A stretch of DNA of 64,000 nt from an uncultured Spirochaetota bacterium (GCA_944390005.1 CALXOJ010000002.1:62001-126000), one strand, 5' to 3'; numbered from the stretch's first letter, positions 41,999 through 52,006 are shown. Translations and numbers: made by a program. The notes: a model not told the origin generated them from the letters alone.

Positions 41999-44539
41999 AT
42001 GATGAAACGAAGGTTTTTTGTCCTGCTGACGGTTTTCGCGGCCATGACGGCGGCTGCCAACGAACGGTTTGAGCTGAACGGTACCTGGAATTTGGTTTCA
42101 AGCGGCGGAATGCGGACGACAGCCGAGGTTCCCGGTTCTGTGGCGGAAGCTCTGACGGAAGCGGATCTGATTCCCGATCCTTACTACGGCGTCAACGAAA
42201 ACGACGAACGCGTCCGGGCGGTTTTGTATCAGGACTGGACGTTTTCAAAAACATTCGCCCTGCCGGCTTCGTTTGCGGAAGGAAACGGAACCGTTGAGCT
42301 GGTATTTGACTCCGTTGATACGACGGCCGATATTTTTTTGAACGGGGAAAAAATCGGACACACCGAAAATATGTTCCGGCAGTACCGTTTTCCGATTGAC
42401 CGCGCTTTGCTGAAAGCGGAAAATACGGTTTCCGTTAAAATTTTCAGTCCCGTCAACACGGCGGCTGCCGCCGCCGAGAAGTACGGTTCCTCGCTGATGA
42501 CAACTTTTGCGGCCGGCATGGTTGACGGGATTCCTTACATCCGCAAAAGCTGGTTTTCTTACGGTTGGGATTGGGGCATTGCGCTTCCCGATTCGGGACT
42601 GAACCTTCCGGTGGCGGTGGAGCTGATTGAAGGAGCCCGTCTGGCGGCGGTTCCGCTGACGAGCGAAATCCGCTTTGACGAATCCGGCGCTTCCCCTCAA
42701 GCGCTGTCGGCAGCCGTTTCCTGCATTCCGGAGATTGACGGCAGCGCCGACGGACTGACATTCCGGCTAACAATTTCCGGTCACGGCGACAGTCGGACGG
42801 TGCAGGCCGCCGCGGGGGAAGAAGTGCGGCTGGAAATCGTTTCGCCGAAGCTGTGGTACACGCACGATTTGGGCGAACCGAACCGTTACCGGGCTCAGGC
42901 CGAACTGCTGAAAGACGGGCGGGTCATCGATTCGGAAACCTTTTCGATCGGTTTGCGCGAACTGAAGCTGATTAACAGGAAGGATCTGTACGGTGAGAGT
43001 TTTTATTTTACGCTGAACCGGATTCCTCTTTTTGCCCGCGGGGGAAACTGGATTCCGTGCGACACAATGATTCCCCGGGGGGTGAAATCCGGTTTAATCG
43101 AAAAACGCCTGCAGGACTGCCTTGACATGAATTTCAACATGATCCGCGTTTGGGGCGGCGGAATTTACGAAGACGATCGATTTTACGAATTCTGCGACGC
43201 TAACGGAATTTTGGTTTGGCAGGATTTCCCGTTTGCCTGTTATGCGACTCCGCATTTGGAGGAATTTTACGAAAACGTCTCCGCGGAAGTCGAAGATCAG
43301 CTGCGAAGGCTGGTGAACCGTCCGTCATTGGCAATTTTGTGCGGCAACAATGAAATTGAAAAAGGATGGAAAGAGTGGGGTTTTGCGCTCTTTTACCCGA
43401 AACACAAACCGGGATACACCTATCTTTTTGAAGAGCTGCTGCCTTCGCTGACGGCGCGTTACGCTCCTCAGATTCCGTATTGGCCCAGTTCGCCGTCGGC
43501 CGGCGGCAACTTTCGTAAAACCGTCAACCCCCGCTACGGCGACAGCCACAACTGGCTCGTCTGGCACGGAGGTCTCGATTATACCGCCTACCGCCGCTAT
43601 CCGGCGCGGTTCATAAGCGAATTCGGATTTCAGTCGTTTCCCGACATGAAGACCGTGCGGCAGTTCACTCCGCCGGGGGAAGAGGCGTTCGATTCGCCGA
43701 CGATGAAGGTTCACCAAAAGAATCCCGCCGGCAACGGGCTGATTCTTTCTTATATGCGGAGGGAATTCAACGATCCCGGAGAATTCTCAAAACAGGTGGT
43801 TTTATCGCAGCTGACGCAGGCGCTGGCGATGGAGTGCGGTATCGATTACTGGCGGGCGCACCGGACAAACGAACAGTGCATGGGCGCGCTGTATTGGCAG
43901 ATCAACGACACATGGCCCAATGCGTCGTGGTCGGCGGTCGACTATTTCGGCAGAAAAAAAGCGCTTTATTACTATTCAAAGCGGTTTTACGCGCCGGTGA
44001 CGGCTGTTGTTTTGGAAAAATCAGCAGGGTACCGCGTTTTTTTGTTGAATGATACGGCGATGGAGCAGCCGGTCGCTTTTAACGGAGTGATTCAGAGTGC
44101 GGCGGGCGAAGAAATTCAAACAGAGACGGCAGAGCTCACCCTTCCTCCCGCATCATCGACGGAGATTCTCCGCGGACGCATTCCTCTTTTAAAGAAAAAC
44201 GATGCGATTTTCTTTTGGACGCTGACGGATGCCGACGGCAATGAAATCAATTACGGGATGAAGATGTTTGCGAAAGCGAAAAAAGTGAATTTGGAAAATC
44301 CCGGATTGAAAATGTCCGCGCCTCAAAAGACCGCCGGCGGTTGGAAAGTGACGGTCTCGACGGAAAAACCGGCGCTGTTTGTACATTTTGACGCGGATTT
44401 TGATTTTGAGGTTTCGGATAACTTCTTTTCTCTGCCGAAAAACGGCAGCCGCACCGTTACTCTTCAAACCGAAGCGCCGCTTTCGGACGCCGCAACGGCC
44501 GCCCGGCTGACGGTGAAATCGCTGACGGATTTAAAATGA
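41999..44539 (+). CDS. Exported beta-mannosidase (glycoside hydrolase family 2)
   Basis: 846 residues from ATG 41999, six bases after GGAG; two other ATGs (41987, 42002) are close by. A signal peptide MMKRRFFVLLTVFAAMTAAA precedes a probable cleavage at AAA-NE, so the enzyme is periplasmic or secreted. GH2 layout: N-terminal sugar-binding domain (DIFLNGEKIGHTENMFRQY), immunoglobulin-like domain, then the catalytic barrel with NFNMIRVWGGGIYEDDRFYE, the acid/base CGNNEIEKG and the nucleophile Glu in RFISEFGFQSFPDM. Wrapping up is a C-terminal beta domain. It removes beta-mannose from glycan ends, suiting a gut or rumen lifestyle. No transporter or regulator is adjacent. Confidence 0.93.
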   Translation: MMKRRFFVLLTVFAAMTAAANERFELNGTWNLVSSGGMRTTAEVPGSVAEALTEADLIPDPYYGVNENDERVRAVLYQDWTFSKTFALPASFAEGNGTVELVFDSVDTTADIFLNGEKIGHTENMFRQYRFPIDRALLKAENTVSVKIFSPVNTAAAAAEKYGSSLMTTFAAGMVDGIPYIRKSWFSYGWDWGIALPDSGLNLPVAVELIEGARLAAVPLTSEIRFDESGASPQALSAAVSCIPEIDGSADGLTFRLTISGHGDSRTVQAAAGEEVRLEIVSPKLWYTHDLGEPNRYRAQAELLKDGRVIDSETFSIGLRELKLINRKDLYGESFYFTLNRIPLFARGGNWIPCDTMIPRGVKSGLIEKRLQDCLDMNFNMIRVWGGGIYEDDRFYEFCDANGILVWQDFPFACYATPHLEEFYENVSAEVEDQLRRLVNRPSLAILCGNNEIEKGWKEWGFALFYPKHKPGYTYLFEELLPSLTARYAPQIPYWPSSPSAGGNFRKTVNPRYGDSHNWLVWHGGLDYTAYRRYPARFISEFGFQSFPDMKTVRQFTPPGEEAFDSPTMKVHQKNPAGNGLILSYMRREFNDPGEFSKQVVLSQLTQALAMECGIDYWRAHRTNEQCMGALYWQINDTWPNASWSAVDYFGRKKALYYYSKRFYAPVTAVVLEKSAGYRVFLLNDTAMEQPVAFNGVIQSAAGEEIQTETAELTLPPASSTEILRGRIPLLKKNDAIFFWTLTDADGNEINYGMKMFAKAKKVNLENPGLKMSAPQKTAGGWKVTVSTEKPALFVHFDADFDFEVSDNFFSLPKNGSRTVTLQTEAPLSDAATAARLTVKSLTDLK

Positions 44540-44572
44540 ACGGACGACCGTGATTTTCCGGCTGTTTTAATT

Positions 44573-46561
44573 TTAAAGAAGGGAGGAACGCAGCAATCTG
44601 ACAGAAACGATTTTTTCAGGTTCGACGGAGAATGTTTCCTCCCGTCCCGGTGCGCGCCAAAACAGCGTGTAGTGCGAACCGCTGCGTTTCAGCCCGACGG
44701 GAACAGCCGGTACCGTTTTTTTCTCCCTGCCTGAAAAGAGGGTTAGTTCCAAAAGATACGAGGAGTCTTTCAGTGCGGTTTTGATTAAACTCAGTTTTCG
44801 GGCAAAATCGAGCCCCGAAGCGACAAGCGAATCGGTTCGTTTGGCGTGTTCGCCGATTTGCTCGGGAAAGAGGATGATTTTTTTTCGGATTTTGGTCTCC
44901 AGCTCCTTTTCAATCGGGTCGCGGTAATGAGCGGCTTTTAAGGCGTCCGAGAGGGTTTTCCGTCGTATTGAGTCGTTCGGCGATGCAAGCGGCGGCCGAA
45001 CGCACTCGGTCGGATCAAACGGCAGCGCGGTGTCGGTCAAAGTGGGAGCGGTAAAGGCGGCAGCGGCGTTTTTCGGCTCATGCGGCCGCGGAATATGGAC
45101 AATTCCCAGTGCTGTCAGCTCTTTTTCGATTCGGTCGAATGCTTCGGCGGGAAAGACAAAGACATTTTCGGCAGGGTGGGCGAGCGCCGCCTCTTTCAGA
45201 GCCGGCCGTTTTTCGGCGGCGGCAGCCTTTGCCGGCGGCAGAACGACCGTCACTCCGTACCAAATACGCACTTCACGATAACTTTCAAACGCATTCAGCA
45301 ATTTTTTTTCGAGTGCGGAAGGAAGAGGATGCGCGGAAACGGCGGTCAAATGGGCGGCGACGGCTTGCGGCGTCAATCCGGCGTCAAAACCGCGGAAAAG
45401 TGATTCACGGGAGATCTGAAACACGGGAAAGAGGTTGAAATCGGCAATATCGGCAAAAATCGGCAAATAAAACGAAGAGCGGGGATTGCTTCCGGGGGAG
45501 AAAAGAATTTGTCCGTCATCGCGGATAATCGTTCGGTTTTCTGCCGCTGCGCCGTCCAATCGGATCAGCGGATTCAAACCGAAACGGCCGTTTTTATCGG
45601 AGAGCAGCAGTCGATTTTCCGTCAATACATCGAGAAAAAGCGGCGCCTGCGTTCGCGTTTGCGGTGAACAGTCGGATAAAAGATAGAAAAGCGCCGTAAA
45701 ATCACCGCGGCTGCAGCTTTTCAAACGTCCTGTTTCCCGCGTCAGAGAACGCAGCAGAGCGGCCGTTTGAGGCGGACGGAAAAAACCGGAAATCCGCTCA
45801 TCGGCGGCAGCTGTCAGAAAAAGCAAATCGGAGAGGGGGAGCGTTCCCAGAGAGACAAACGTTTCGGCATCAAAACGCAGACTGTCGTCTTCTTCGTGCA
45901 AAACAGCGGTTTGATGAAAAAAACGCAAAACGGTTTGCAGCGACCGCCCCGTTTCAAGACCGCCTTCGTCCTGCAGGCGAAAGAGTTTTTCGAATTTTTC
46001 GGCTGTTTTTTTTCGAAAGGAACCGTCGCGCTTCATCGCTTTCGGATGGGCTGCCAAAAACGCGGCTGCCGCCAAAATCAGCGAATCGGAGAGCGTGGGA
46101 ACGGCAGCGTCCGCCGAAAATTCTTCGTCAGTTTCAGAGAAGAAGCGGCGGTATGAAATCACCTCTTTTCGCAGCCGCGGCTCTAAAATCGGATTCAATG
46201 CGAGTGTTTCGGTTTTGGCGTTTCTGTAAATCAGCATTCGTTCTTCAAGGTTCATCAGTCGGAAAAGAAACGACTCTTCGGACTCTTTTTCGGAAAAGAA
46301 AAAATAGATTTTTTGAGGCGGCAATGCGCCGAAAAGGGCGACCGCGCTCAAAAGTTCGGCGTCATTTTCGTCAACGGAGGCGACGACGGCGTTTTGAGTC
46401 TCTTCTCTCAAAAAAAACGAAATCAACGCGTCTATCATCTTGTGCTTGTTGAAAGATGAGGAAGGCGGCAGCGGCAGCGGAAAGGTTTTCATCGCTTCAA
46501 AGAATGCCGCATCGGGGAGAGTCAGCCAGTAATCGCGCCACTGAGAAACCGCTTCCGTCAC
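44573..46561 (-). CDS. XPB-associated uncharacterised protein
   Basis: 662 residues starting with GTG 46561, which overlaps the stop of the helicase gene (GTGA). The protein opens with WRDYWLTLPDAAFFEAMKTF and contains several helical repeats with FLAAHPKAMKRDG and ILFSPGSNPRSSFYLPIFADIADF; the latter looks like the helicase-associated domain found in bacterial XPB/Ssl2-like proteins (Helicase_C_3 group), but without tools this is uncertain. No ATPase motif. Translational coupling to XPB strongly suggests a physical partner in DNA repair, similar in logic to XPB-Bax1 in archaea. Confidence 0.65.
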   Translation of the reverse strand: MTEAVSQWRDYWLTLPDAAFFEAMKTFPLPLPPSSSFNKHKMIDALISFFLREETQNAVVASVDENDAELLSAVALFGALPPQKIYFFFSEKESEESFLFRLMNLEERMLIYRNAKTETLALNPILEPRLRKEVISYRRFFSETDEEFSADAAVPTLSDSLILAAAAFLAAHPKAMKRDGSFRKKTAEKFEKLFRLQDEGGLETGRSLQTVLRFFHQTAVLHEEDDSLRFDAETFVSLGTLPLSDLLFLTAAADERISGFFRPPQTAALLRSLTRETGRLKSCSRGDFTALFYLLSDCSPQTRTQAPLFLDVLTENRLLLSDKNGRFGLNPLIRLDGAAAENRTIIRDDGQILFSPGSNPRSSFYLPIFADIADFNLFPVFQISRESLFRGFDAGLTPQAVAAHLTAVSAHPLPSALEKKLLNAFESYREVRIWYGVTVVLPPAKAAAAEKRPALKEAALAHPAENVFVFPAEAFDRIEKELTALGIVHIPRPHEPKNAAAAFTAPTLTDTALPFDPTECVRPPLASPNDSIRRKTLSDALKAAHYRDPIEKELETKIRKKIILFPEQIGEHAKRTDSLVASGLDFARKLSLIKTALKDSSYLLELTLFSGREKKTVPAVPVGLKRSGSHYTLFWRAPGREETFSVEPEKIVSVRLLRSSLL

Positions 46562-48228
46562 GGGGAATCAAACTCCAATGAATATTTGTAGCCTTGTTCG
46601 ATGAGGAACTTCTGACGGTTGGCAGCAAAGGTTTCTTCGACGGTTCCGTCGGAAATCAGCGAGTAGAAAAACGCTTTTTGCTCCTTCGGGCGGAGAATGC
46701 GGCCGAGACGCTGTGCTTCCTCCTGTCGGGAGCCGAAGGTTCCGGAAATTTGGATAGCGACGGAAGCGTCCGGCAGATCGATAGCGAAGTTGGCAACCTT
46801 TGAAACGACAATGATTTTCACCTCGCCGGCTTTGAAGCGGCTGTAGAGTTCTTCCCGTAAAGCCGTCGGTGTTTGTCCGTTTATCAGCGGTGCATTGAGG
46901 ACCTCCGCTGCTGACTGAAGCTGGGAAAGGTATTGGCCGATGACGATGATCGATTCGCCGCTGTGGCGCGCAACCAGTTTTTTCATTACATCGAGTTTGA
47001 GTCGGTTTTCTGATGCGATGCGGTATTTTCCGCGTTTTCCGGCGACAGCGTAAGCGATTTGATCTTCCTGCGGCAGTCCGATGCGGATTTCCACGCATTC
47101 GGCGGAGGCAATCCAACCCGACTGTTCGAGGTCTTTCCAGGGAACGTCATAGCGTTTCGGCCCGACAAGAGAAAAGACGTCTTTTTCCCGTCCGTCTTCT
47201 CGAATCAGCGTCGCCGTCAACCCAAGCCGCCGCATCGCTTGAATTTCTGCGGTAATCCGGAAAACCGGCGCCGGCAGCAGGTGCACTTCGTCGTAGATAA
47301 TCAGCCCCCAGTTTCGTTTCATAAAAACCGAAAAGTGAGGAAACTCTTCGCCCGAACCGCCGCGCCACGTCAGAATTTGATAGGTGGCAACGGTAATATC
47401 TTTGATTTCCTTTGTTTCTCCGGAGTATTCGCCGATTTGATCGGCTGAAAGTGTTGTTTTGTCAAGCAGTTCTTCTTTCCATTGGCGGACAGCCGATATA
47501 TTGGTCGTTAAAATCAGCGCGGCGCACTGCAGTTCGTTTAAAACGCCGATGCCGACGACGGTCTTTCCCGATCCGCAAGGCAAAACAACGACGCCGTAGC
47601 CGGTTCCCGGTGTGTTTGGACGGTAAAACGCCTTGACCGCGTCGGCCTGATAGTCGCGGATGCGGAACGGCTTTCCGGAAGCGGCTGTCGGCGTTCGAAG
47701 CGACAGTTCCAGCGGTTCGCCGTCAACGAGAGGCGCTTTGTCTTCCGTCGGATAACCGATATCGATCAGCGCCTGTTTCAAAAATCCGCGGTTCAGCAGC
47801 GGAACAAAGAGTTTTCCGTTTTCTTCGGCTATCAATCTGATAATCGTTTTTTGGGAGAGAATTTCACGGCGCACTCGTTCATCTTCGATTTGGATTTCGA
47901 TTTTACCCTCGCCTCCGTCGATCAACACGATTTTTCCGAATTTTGAGACGGTCGACTCGATGTATGCGCGGACAGACGGTGGTACCGGAAAACGGGAGTA
48001 AAGCGACAACGTTTCCAGAATTGATTCGGATGTTAACCCGGCCGACGCCGCATTCCACAGCGACAGCGGCGACATACGGTAAGTGTGGATGTGCTCCGGC
48101 GATTTTTCCAGTTCGGCAAATGCGGACAAACGGCCGCGCGCTTCGTCAAACAGCGGATTGTGAACATCCAGCAACAGTGAAAAATCGCTTTGGAGAATAA
48201 GCGGTTTGTTGAAATCCGAAACAAACAT
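46558..48228 (-). CDS. XPB/ERCC3-type DNA repair helicase
   Basis: 556-residue superfamily 2 helicase. N-terminal damage-recognition-like part (FSLLLDVHNPLFDEARGRLSAFAELEKSPEHIHTY in pieces), Walker A LPCGSGKTVVGIG (about 216-222), DEVH box (YDEVHLLPA, about 308), the XPB-specific RED motif (LIREDGREKDVFSL), and motif VI QEEAQRLGRILRPK. Spirochaetes, actinobacteria and some others carry this eukaryote/archaea-like helicase. It is the first gene of a two-gene unit with its partner. The promoter lies so close that the mRNA should start at or next to the ATG. Confidence 0.93.
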   Translation of the reverse strand: MFVSDFNKPLILQSDFSLLLDVHNPLFDEARGRLSAFAELEKSPEHIHTYRMSPLSLWNAASAGLTSESILETLSLYSRFPVPPSVRAYIESTVSKFGKIVLIDGGEGKIEIQIEDERVRREILSQKTIIRLIAEENGKLFVPLLNRGFLKQALIDIGYPTEDKAPLVDGEPLELSLRTPTAASGKPFRIRDYQADAVKAFYRPNTPGTGYGVVVLPCGSGKTVVGIGVLNELQCAALILTTNISAVRQWKEELLDKTTLSADQIGEYSGETKEIKDITVATYQILTWRGGSGEEFPHFSVFMKRNWGLIIYDEVHLLPAPVFRITAEIQAMRRLGLTATLIREDGREKDVFSLVGPKRYDVPWKDLEQSGWIASAECVEIRIGLPQEDQIAYAVAGKRGKYRIASENRLKLDVMKKLVARHSGESIIVIGQYLSQLQSAAEVLNAPLINGQTPTALREELYSRFKAGEVKIIVVSKVANFAIDLPDASVAIQISGTFGSRQEEAQRLGRILRPKEQKAFFYSLISDGTVEETFAANRQKFLIEQGYKYSLEFDSP

Positions 48229-48236
48229 AGTCGTTC

Positions 48237-48265
48237 ATTATACTCGTTTCCGGGATGAATGTAAA
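48237..48265 (-). promoter_or_regulatory. Promoter of the XPB operon (leaderless geometry)
   Basis: Minus strand: TTTACA (48265-48260), 17-base spacer, TATAAT (48242-48237), eight bases to ATG 48228, no Shine-Dalgarno in between. Confidence 0.75.
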
Positions 48266-48292
48266 GGTCGGGAAAGCCTGTGAAGTGAACGG

Positions 48293-48321
48293 TTGAAACA
48301 CTTCGGAAAAAAGTGTACAAT
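48293..48321 (+). promoter_or_regulatory. Promoter of the RND exporter-hydF operon
   Basis: TTGAAA (48293-48298), 17-base spacer, TACAAT (48316-48321). Divergent from the XPB promoter with 27 bases between the two -35 boxes' outer ends. The TTG in the -35 box could be misread as a start codon of the downstream frame. Confidence 0.75.
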
Positions 48322-48340
48322 CGCCGAGAGGTTTTTGATT

Positions 48341-50674
48341 ATGGAAAAGATAATGTCACGACTGGTCCATTTTTCCGTAAAATATCGCGTTTGGGTTATC
48401 GCCGCAACGGCGGTTCTGACGTTGTTTTTTGGCGGTTTTGCGACACAAATTCAATTTAATCCCAATATTGAAGCGATGGTTCCCGGATCGGATATCAGCA
48501 AAAAGAATTTCGAAGAGATGGGAATTGCCTCTTCCGATTATATTGCGTATACGGCGACGGCCGACGATGCGTTTACTCCTGAACAGCTGCGCCGTTTTGA
48601 TGCGTTTATTAATGAAGTTTTGAAGCTGGAAGGAATCAAAGGCGTCAAAAGTCCGTTCAATCAAATCGAAGTGGTCAAAAAAGGAGGAAGTTTCTTCGGA
48701 ATCGAGCCGATTGTCGACGGAATCGATGCGATTCAAACGCAGGAAGACGCCGATGCTTTGAAAGAAGCGCTGCTTGGCAACTACATGACAAACAATTTGG
48801 TGGTTTCGCAGGAAGGCCGGACGCTGGTGGCGTTGTTTACTTACGATTCGACGGTCAATTTGACGAAATTGGTTGACGAAATTCTGACGGTCGAAGCGCC
48901 GCTGAAAGAGACGTTTGATACGGCTGTCACCGGAATGCCGGTGTTTGAACGGTCGGCGAAGGACTACATTTTCCGAGATTTACCGATGCTGCTGGCGTTG
49001 TCGCTGGTTTTTGTGATGATTACTTATTTTCTCGGTTTTCATGCAGCGAGAGCGGTTTTTCTGCCGATGTCGGTGGTTGTTTTCGGGACGATTTGGGCGG
49101 TCGGTCTGATGGGAATATTCGGCTTTCCGCTGACGGTTGTCAGTATCGTCACGCCGCCGATTGTTTTGACGCTAGGCAGTTCGTACAGTATTCACATTCT
49201 CAACAGTTATTACCGGAAAGCAAAAGCGCATCAAGGCGAAACCGATCCGATGTGGATTGCCGATGCCGTTTCCGATGTCAACAATACGATTTTCCTTGCC
49301 TCTTCGACAACGGTCGCCGGATTGCTCAGTCTGCTGGCAACAACGCTGACGCAAACGCGGCAGTTTGCGATTTCCACTTCGTTTGGAATTATTGCCTGTG
49401 CGCTGCTGTCGTTGTTTTATCTGCCGGCAGCATTGGCGATGATGAAATCTCCGAAACAAAGCATTTCCGATAAAGTCAACGGCGGTTTTTTCAGCCGTTG
49501 TATGGAAAATTTGGCGCGCGGCGTGTTGAAAGTGCGATGGCTTTTAATTGCGTTGTTTGCCGTTTGTTTTGTTCTGACTGTCGTCTTTTTCGGAAAAATC
49601 AATCGTTCGGTCGATTATGCCAAATACTATCCCGAAGGCGACTTTTCAATTGTTATGAACGAAATTGTCAGCGAACGCTTCGGTGGCGTCAATCAAATTT
49701 ATTTTTCGTTTGATGCGCCCGACGGACAAGAAGGCTATTTTACCGATCCCGAACACTTGCGGGGCATTGCCGAATTTCAACAAATTTTAAACGACGATCC
49801 CGATTTTACTTATACGCTTTCCATTGTTGACTTCATTAAAGACATCAACTTAAAGAAAAACGGAGTTGATGCACTTCCCGACAGCAAAGGACTGATGATT
49901 TACGTGCGGCGGGCGCTGGATCTCGCCAAACGTATGGGGGTTTCGTTGGGAGATGACATTCGGCTGATTGTCAACGATGATTTTTCAAGGGTTTCGATCA
50001 TTGCCCGTATTTACGACAGCGAAGAGCGGAGCAATGTCAGCGACATTTTGCTGAGTGAAAAACTGAAATTTCTTCAAAGCCGCGCCGACGAACTGATTCC
50101 GTCTGAAATTACCTATTCGGCGTGGGGGAATCGCATCATGTTTCTCGATTTAGCGGATACGATGGTTCGCGATCAATTTGTTTCGCTCTTCTTGTCGTCG
50201 CTGCTGATTTTCTTCTTGACGGCGTTGGTTTTCAAATCGCCGCTTTATGGATTGCTGTCGCTTCTGCCGATTCTCTGCGGCATCGTAATGAATTACTTGC
50301 TGATGATTGTGACGCAGATTCAGATGGACATGACAACGACGATGGTTTCGTCGATTGCTGTCGGAATCGGCGTTGACAATGCGATTCATTACCTGCTGAC
50401 TTATCGACGAATTCGGAAAGACAATCCAAAGCAAACCACCGGCGAAAATTTGATTGTGACAACTGTCGTCACCGGACGGCCGATTTTGCTGACCGGGCTG
50501 GGTATTGTCGGAGGACTGCTGCTTCTTTGCCTTTCGTCGTTCAAACCGATCGGATTTTTCGGATTGCTGGTGGCTTTTACGCTTTTTGCGACGACCATCG
50601 GTACGCTGACGTTCCTTCCGGCGTGTTTGTCGATCGGCAGGTCCCTTTCGCAAAAATATGGAAAGAAAGCCTGA
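48341..50674 (+). CDS. RND superfamily (MMPL-type) exporter
   Basis: 777 residues from ATG 48341 (48353 also possible). Twelve membrane helices in the 1+5, 1+5 plan with two large extracytoplasmic loops. Conserved spots are TPPIVLTLGSSYSIHILNSYYRK in the first half and SIAVGIGVDNAIHYLLTYRRIRK in the second, the proton-relay helices of this family. It belongs to the predicted exporters of hydrophobic compounds or lipids (MMPL/HpnN-like), substrate unknown. The last 17 bases overlap hydF. Confidence 0.9.
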   Translation: MEKIMSRLVHFSVKYRVWVIAATAVLTLFFGGFATQIQFNPNIEAMVPGSDISKKNFEEMGIASSDYIAYTATADDAFTPEQLRRFDAFINEVLKLEGIKGVKSPFNQIEVVKKGGSFFGIEPIVDGIDAIQTQEDADALKEALLGNYMTNNLVVSQEGRTLVALFTYDSTVNLTKLVDEILTVEAPLKETFDTAVTGMPVFERSAKDYIFRDLPMLLALSLVFVMITYFLGFHAARAVFLPMSVVVFGTIWAVGLMGIFGFPLTVVSIVTPPIVLTLGSSYSIHILNSYYRKAKAHQGETDPMWIADAVSDVNNTIFLASSTTVAGLLSLLATTLTQTRQFAISTSFGIIACALLSLFYLPAALAMMKSPKQSISDKVNGGFFSRCMENLARGVLKVRWLLIALFAVCFVLTVVFFGKINRSVDYAKYYPEGDFSIVMNEIVSERFGGVNQIYFSFDAPDGQEGYFTDPEHLRGIAEFQQILNDDPDFTYTLSIVDFIKDINLKKNGVDALPDSKGLMIYVRRALDLAKRMGVSLGDDIRLIVNDDFSRVSIIARIYDSEERSNVSDILLSEKLKFLQSRADELIPSEITYSAWGNRIMFLDLADTMVRDQFVSLFLSSLLIFFLTALVFKSPLYGLLSLLPILCGIVMNYLLMIVTQIQMDMTTTMVSSIAVGIGVDNAIHYLLTYRRIRKDNPKQTTGENLIVTTVVTGRPILLTGLGIVGGLLLLCLSSFKPIGFFGLLVAFTLFATTIGTLTFLPACLSIGRSLSQKYGKKA

Positions 50675-51854
50675 CAGTCTGCGCCCGCACATTGTGCTTT
50701 ACGGAGCCGTTAACGCGGGCAAATCCTCTTTAATGAACGCTTTAACGGCGCAGGAAACCTCAATTGTTTCGGATGCCGCCGGAACGACCACCGATGCTGT
50801 TTCCAAAGCGATGGAACTGCTGCCGTTCGGTCCCGTTGTTTTTGTCGACACGGCAGGTTTGGATGATCAAACGGAGCTTGGAGCGAAGAGGGCGGTGAAG
50901 ACTGCCGCCGCTTTAGCAGGAGCCGAAATCAAAACAGCGGTTGCCGACGCCCGGTACCCGATTCCCGAATTTTTTGACCGTACGCCGCCGACGGTTTTTG
51001 TGCTGACGCGGCGCGATGAGGTTTCCGAAGAGTTGATTGCCTCTCGAATGGAGGAGATCCGCAAACGGTTTCCGGCAGCTGCAGCGGTTGCCGTCTCTTC
51101 CGTTACGGGAGTCGGAGTCGAGGAGTTCAAACAAATTCTGATTTCGTCATTGGAAGAAAAACGGCGGAACGAACCGATTTTAATGGAAGGGTTGACGGAA
51201 AAAGATAAAATCTTCATTTTGGTCTGCCCAATCGATTCGGAAGCACCGGCCGGGCGGCTGATTCTGCCGCAGGTGCAGACTGTTCGCCGCATTCTGGATA
51301 CATACGGTGTCGCTGTTGTCGTTCAGCCTCCGCAGTTGACGAAAACTCTTGAGCTTCTCGGCGGCCGTGTCGGTTTGGTCATCGCTGATTCGCAGGTGAT
51401 CGGCGACTGTGCGCAAATGGTTCCCGAAACGATTCCGCTGACAACCTTTTCGATTCTCTTTTCGGCATGGCGCGGCGACATTCGAACTTATATTCTGAAT
51501 GCGAAAATCCTTGATTCAATTCGCGACGATGATGCGATTCTGATCGCTGAAGCATGCACGCATCAAGTTCACTGCGAAGACATCGGCCGCGTCAAACTGC
51601 CGGCAATGATTCGGCGTTATACAGGAAAAAATCCAAAGATCGACGTCTTCGGCGGCGATTATCCAAACGACGTCTCTCACTACAAGCTGATTATTCACTG
51701 CGGCGGCTGTCTGATGACGGCGGCGCGGATGCGCAATCGGACAGCGGAGGCGATCAGTTTGTCCGTTCCGATTACCAATTACGGAACCGCAATTGCGCAC
51801 ATGCAGGGAATTTTAGAACGTGTTTCGCAAATATTTAAAAACGAGGCGAAGTAA
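50658..51854 (+). CDS. hydF: [FeFe]-hydrogenase H-cluster maturation GTPase HydF
   Basis: 398 residues. N-terminal Era-like GTPase: YGAVNAGKSSLMNAL (about 14-28), AGTTTDAV, DTAGLDD. C-terminal cluster-binding domain with ACTHQVHCEDIGR (CxH near 298-300) and LIIHCGGCLMTAARM (HCxxC near 345), the Fe-S ligands of HydF. HydF carries the di-iron precursor made by HydE and HydG to the hydrogenase. Neither hydE, hydG nor a hydrogenase gene is in the window. It starts inside the exporter gene. Shows that the organism makes or consumes hydrogen by an [FeFe] enzyme. Confidence 0.94.
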   Translation: MERKPDSLRPHIVLYGAVNAGKSSLMNALTAQETSIVSDAAGTTTDAVSKAMELLPFGPVVFVDTAGLDDQTELGAKRAVKTAAALAGAEIKTAVADARYPIPEFFDRTPPTVFVLTRRDEVSEELIASRMEEIRKRFPAAAAVAVSSVTGVGVEEFKQILISSLEEKRRNEPILMEGLTEKDKIFILVCPIDSEAPAGRLILPQVQTVRRILDTYGVAVVVQPPQLTKTLELLGGRVGLVIADSQVIGDCAQMVPETIPLTTFSILFSAWRGDIRTYILNAKILDSIRDDDAILIAEACTHQVHCEDIGRVKLPAMIRRYTGKNPKIDVFGGDYPNDVSHYKLIIHCGGCLMTAARMRNRTAEAISLSVPITNYGTAIAHMQGILERVSQIFKNEAK

Positions 51855-51892
51855 AAGCAGCGCGAAATTCCCGTTCTTTTGAAGCAAACCGC

Positions 51893-51921
51893 TTGACGCA
51901 AAAACCGAAAACCGCTATAAT
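51893..51921 (+). promoter_or_regulatory. Promoter of tRNA-Ala(GGC)
   Basis: TTGACG (51893-51898), 17-base spacer, TATAAT (51916-51921), 11 bases before the tRNA. Confidence 0.82.
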
Positions 51922-51932
51922 GCAAACAATTC

Positions 51933-52006
51933 GGGGGTGTAGCTCAGTTGGCTAGAGCGTTTGAATGGCATTCAAAAGGTCAGGGGTTCGAGACCCCTCA
52001 TCTCCA
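51933..52006 (+). tRNA. tRNA-Ala (anticodon GGC)
   Basis: 74 bases folding into a full cloverleaf: acceptor GGGGGTG/CATCTCC, D stem GCTC/GAGC, anticodon stem TTTGA/TCAAA with loop ATGGCAT (GGC), T arm AGGGG-TTCGAGA-CCCCT, discriminator A. The G3-U70 pair, the main alanine identity element, is present. CCA is not encoded. Confidence 0.95.

Noticed and set aside
48293-48340. TTG start for the RND exporter
   Set aside because: The TTG is part of the -35 box TTGAAA; transcription starts downstream of it.
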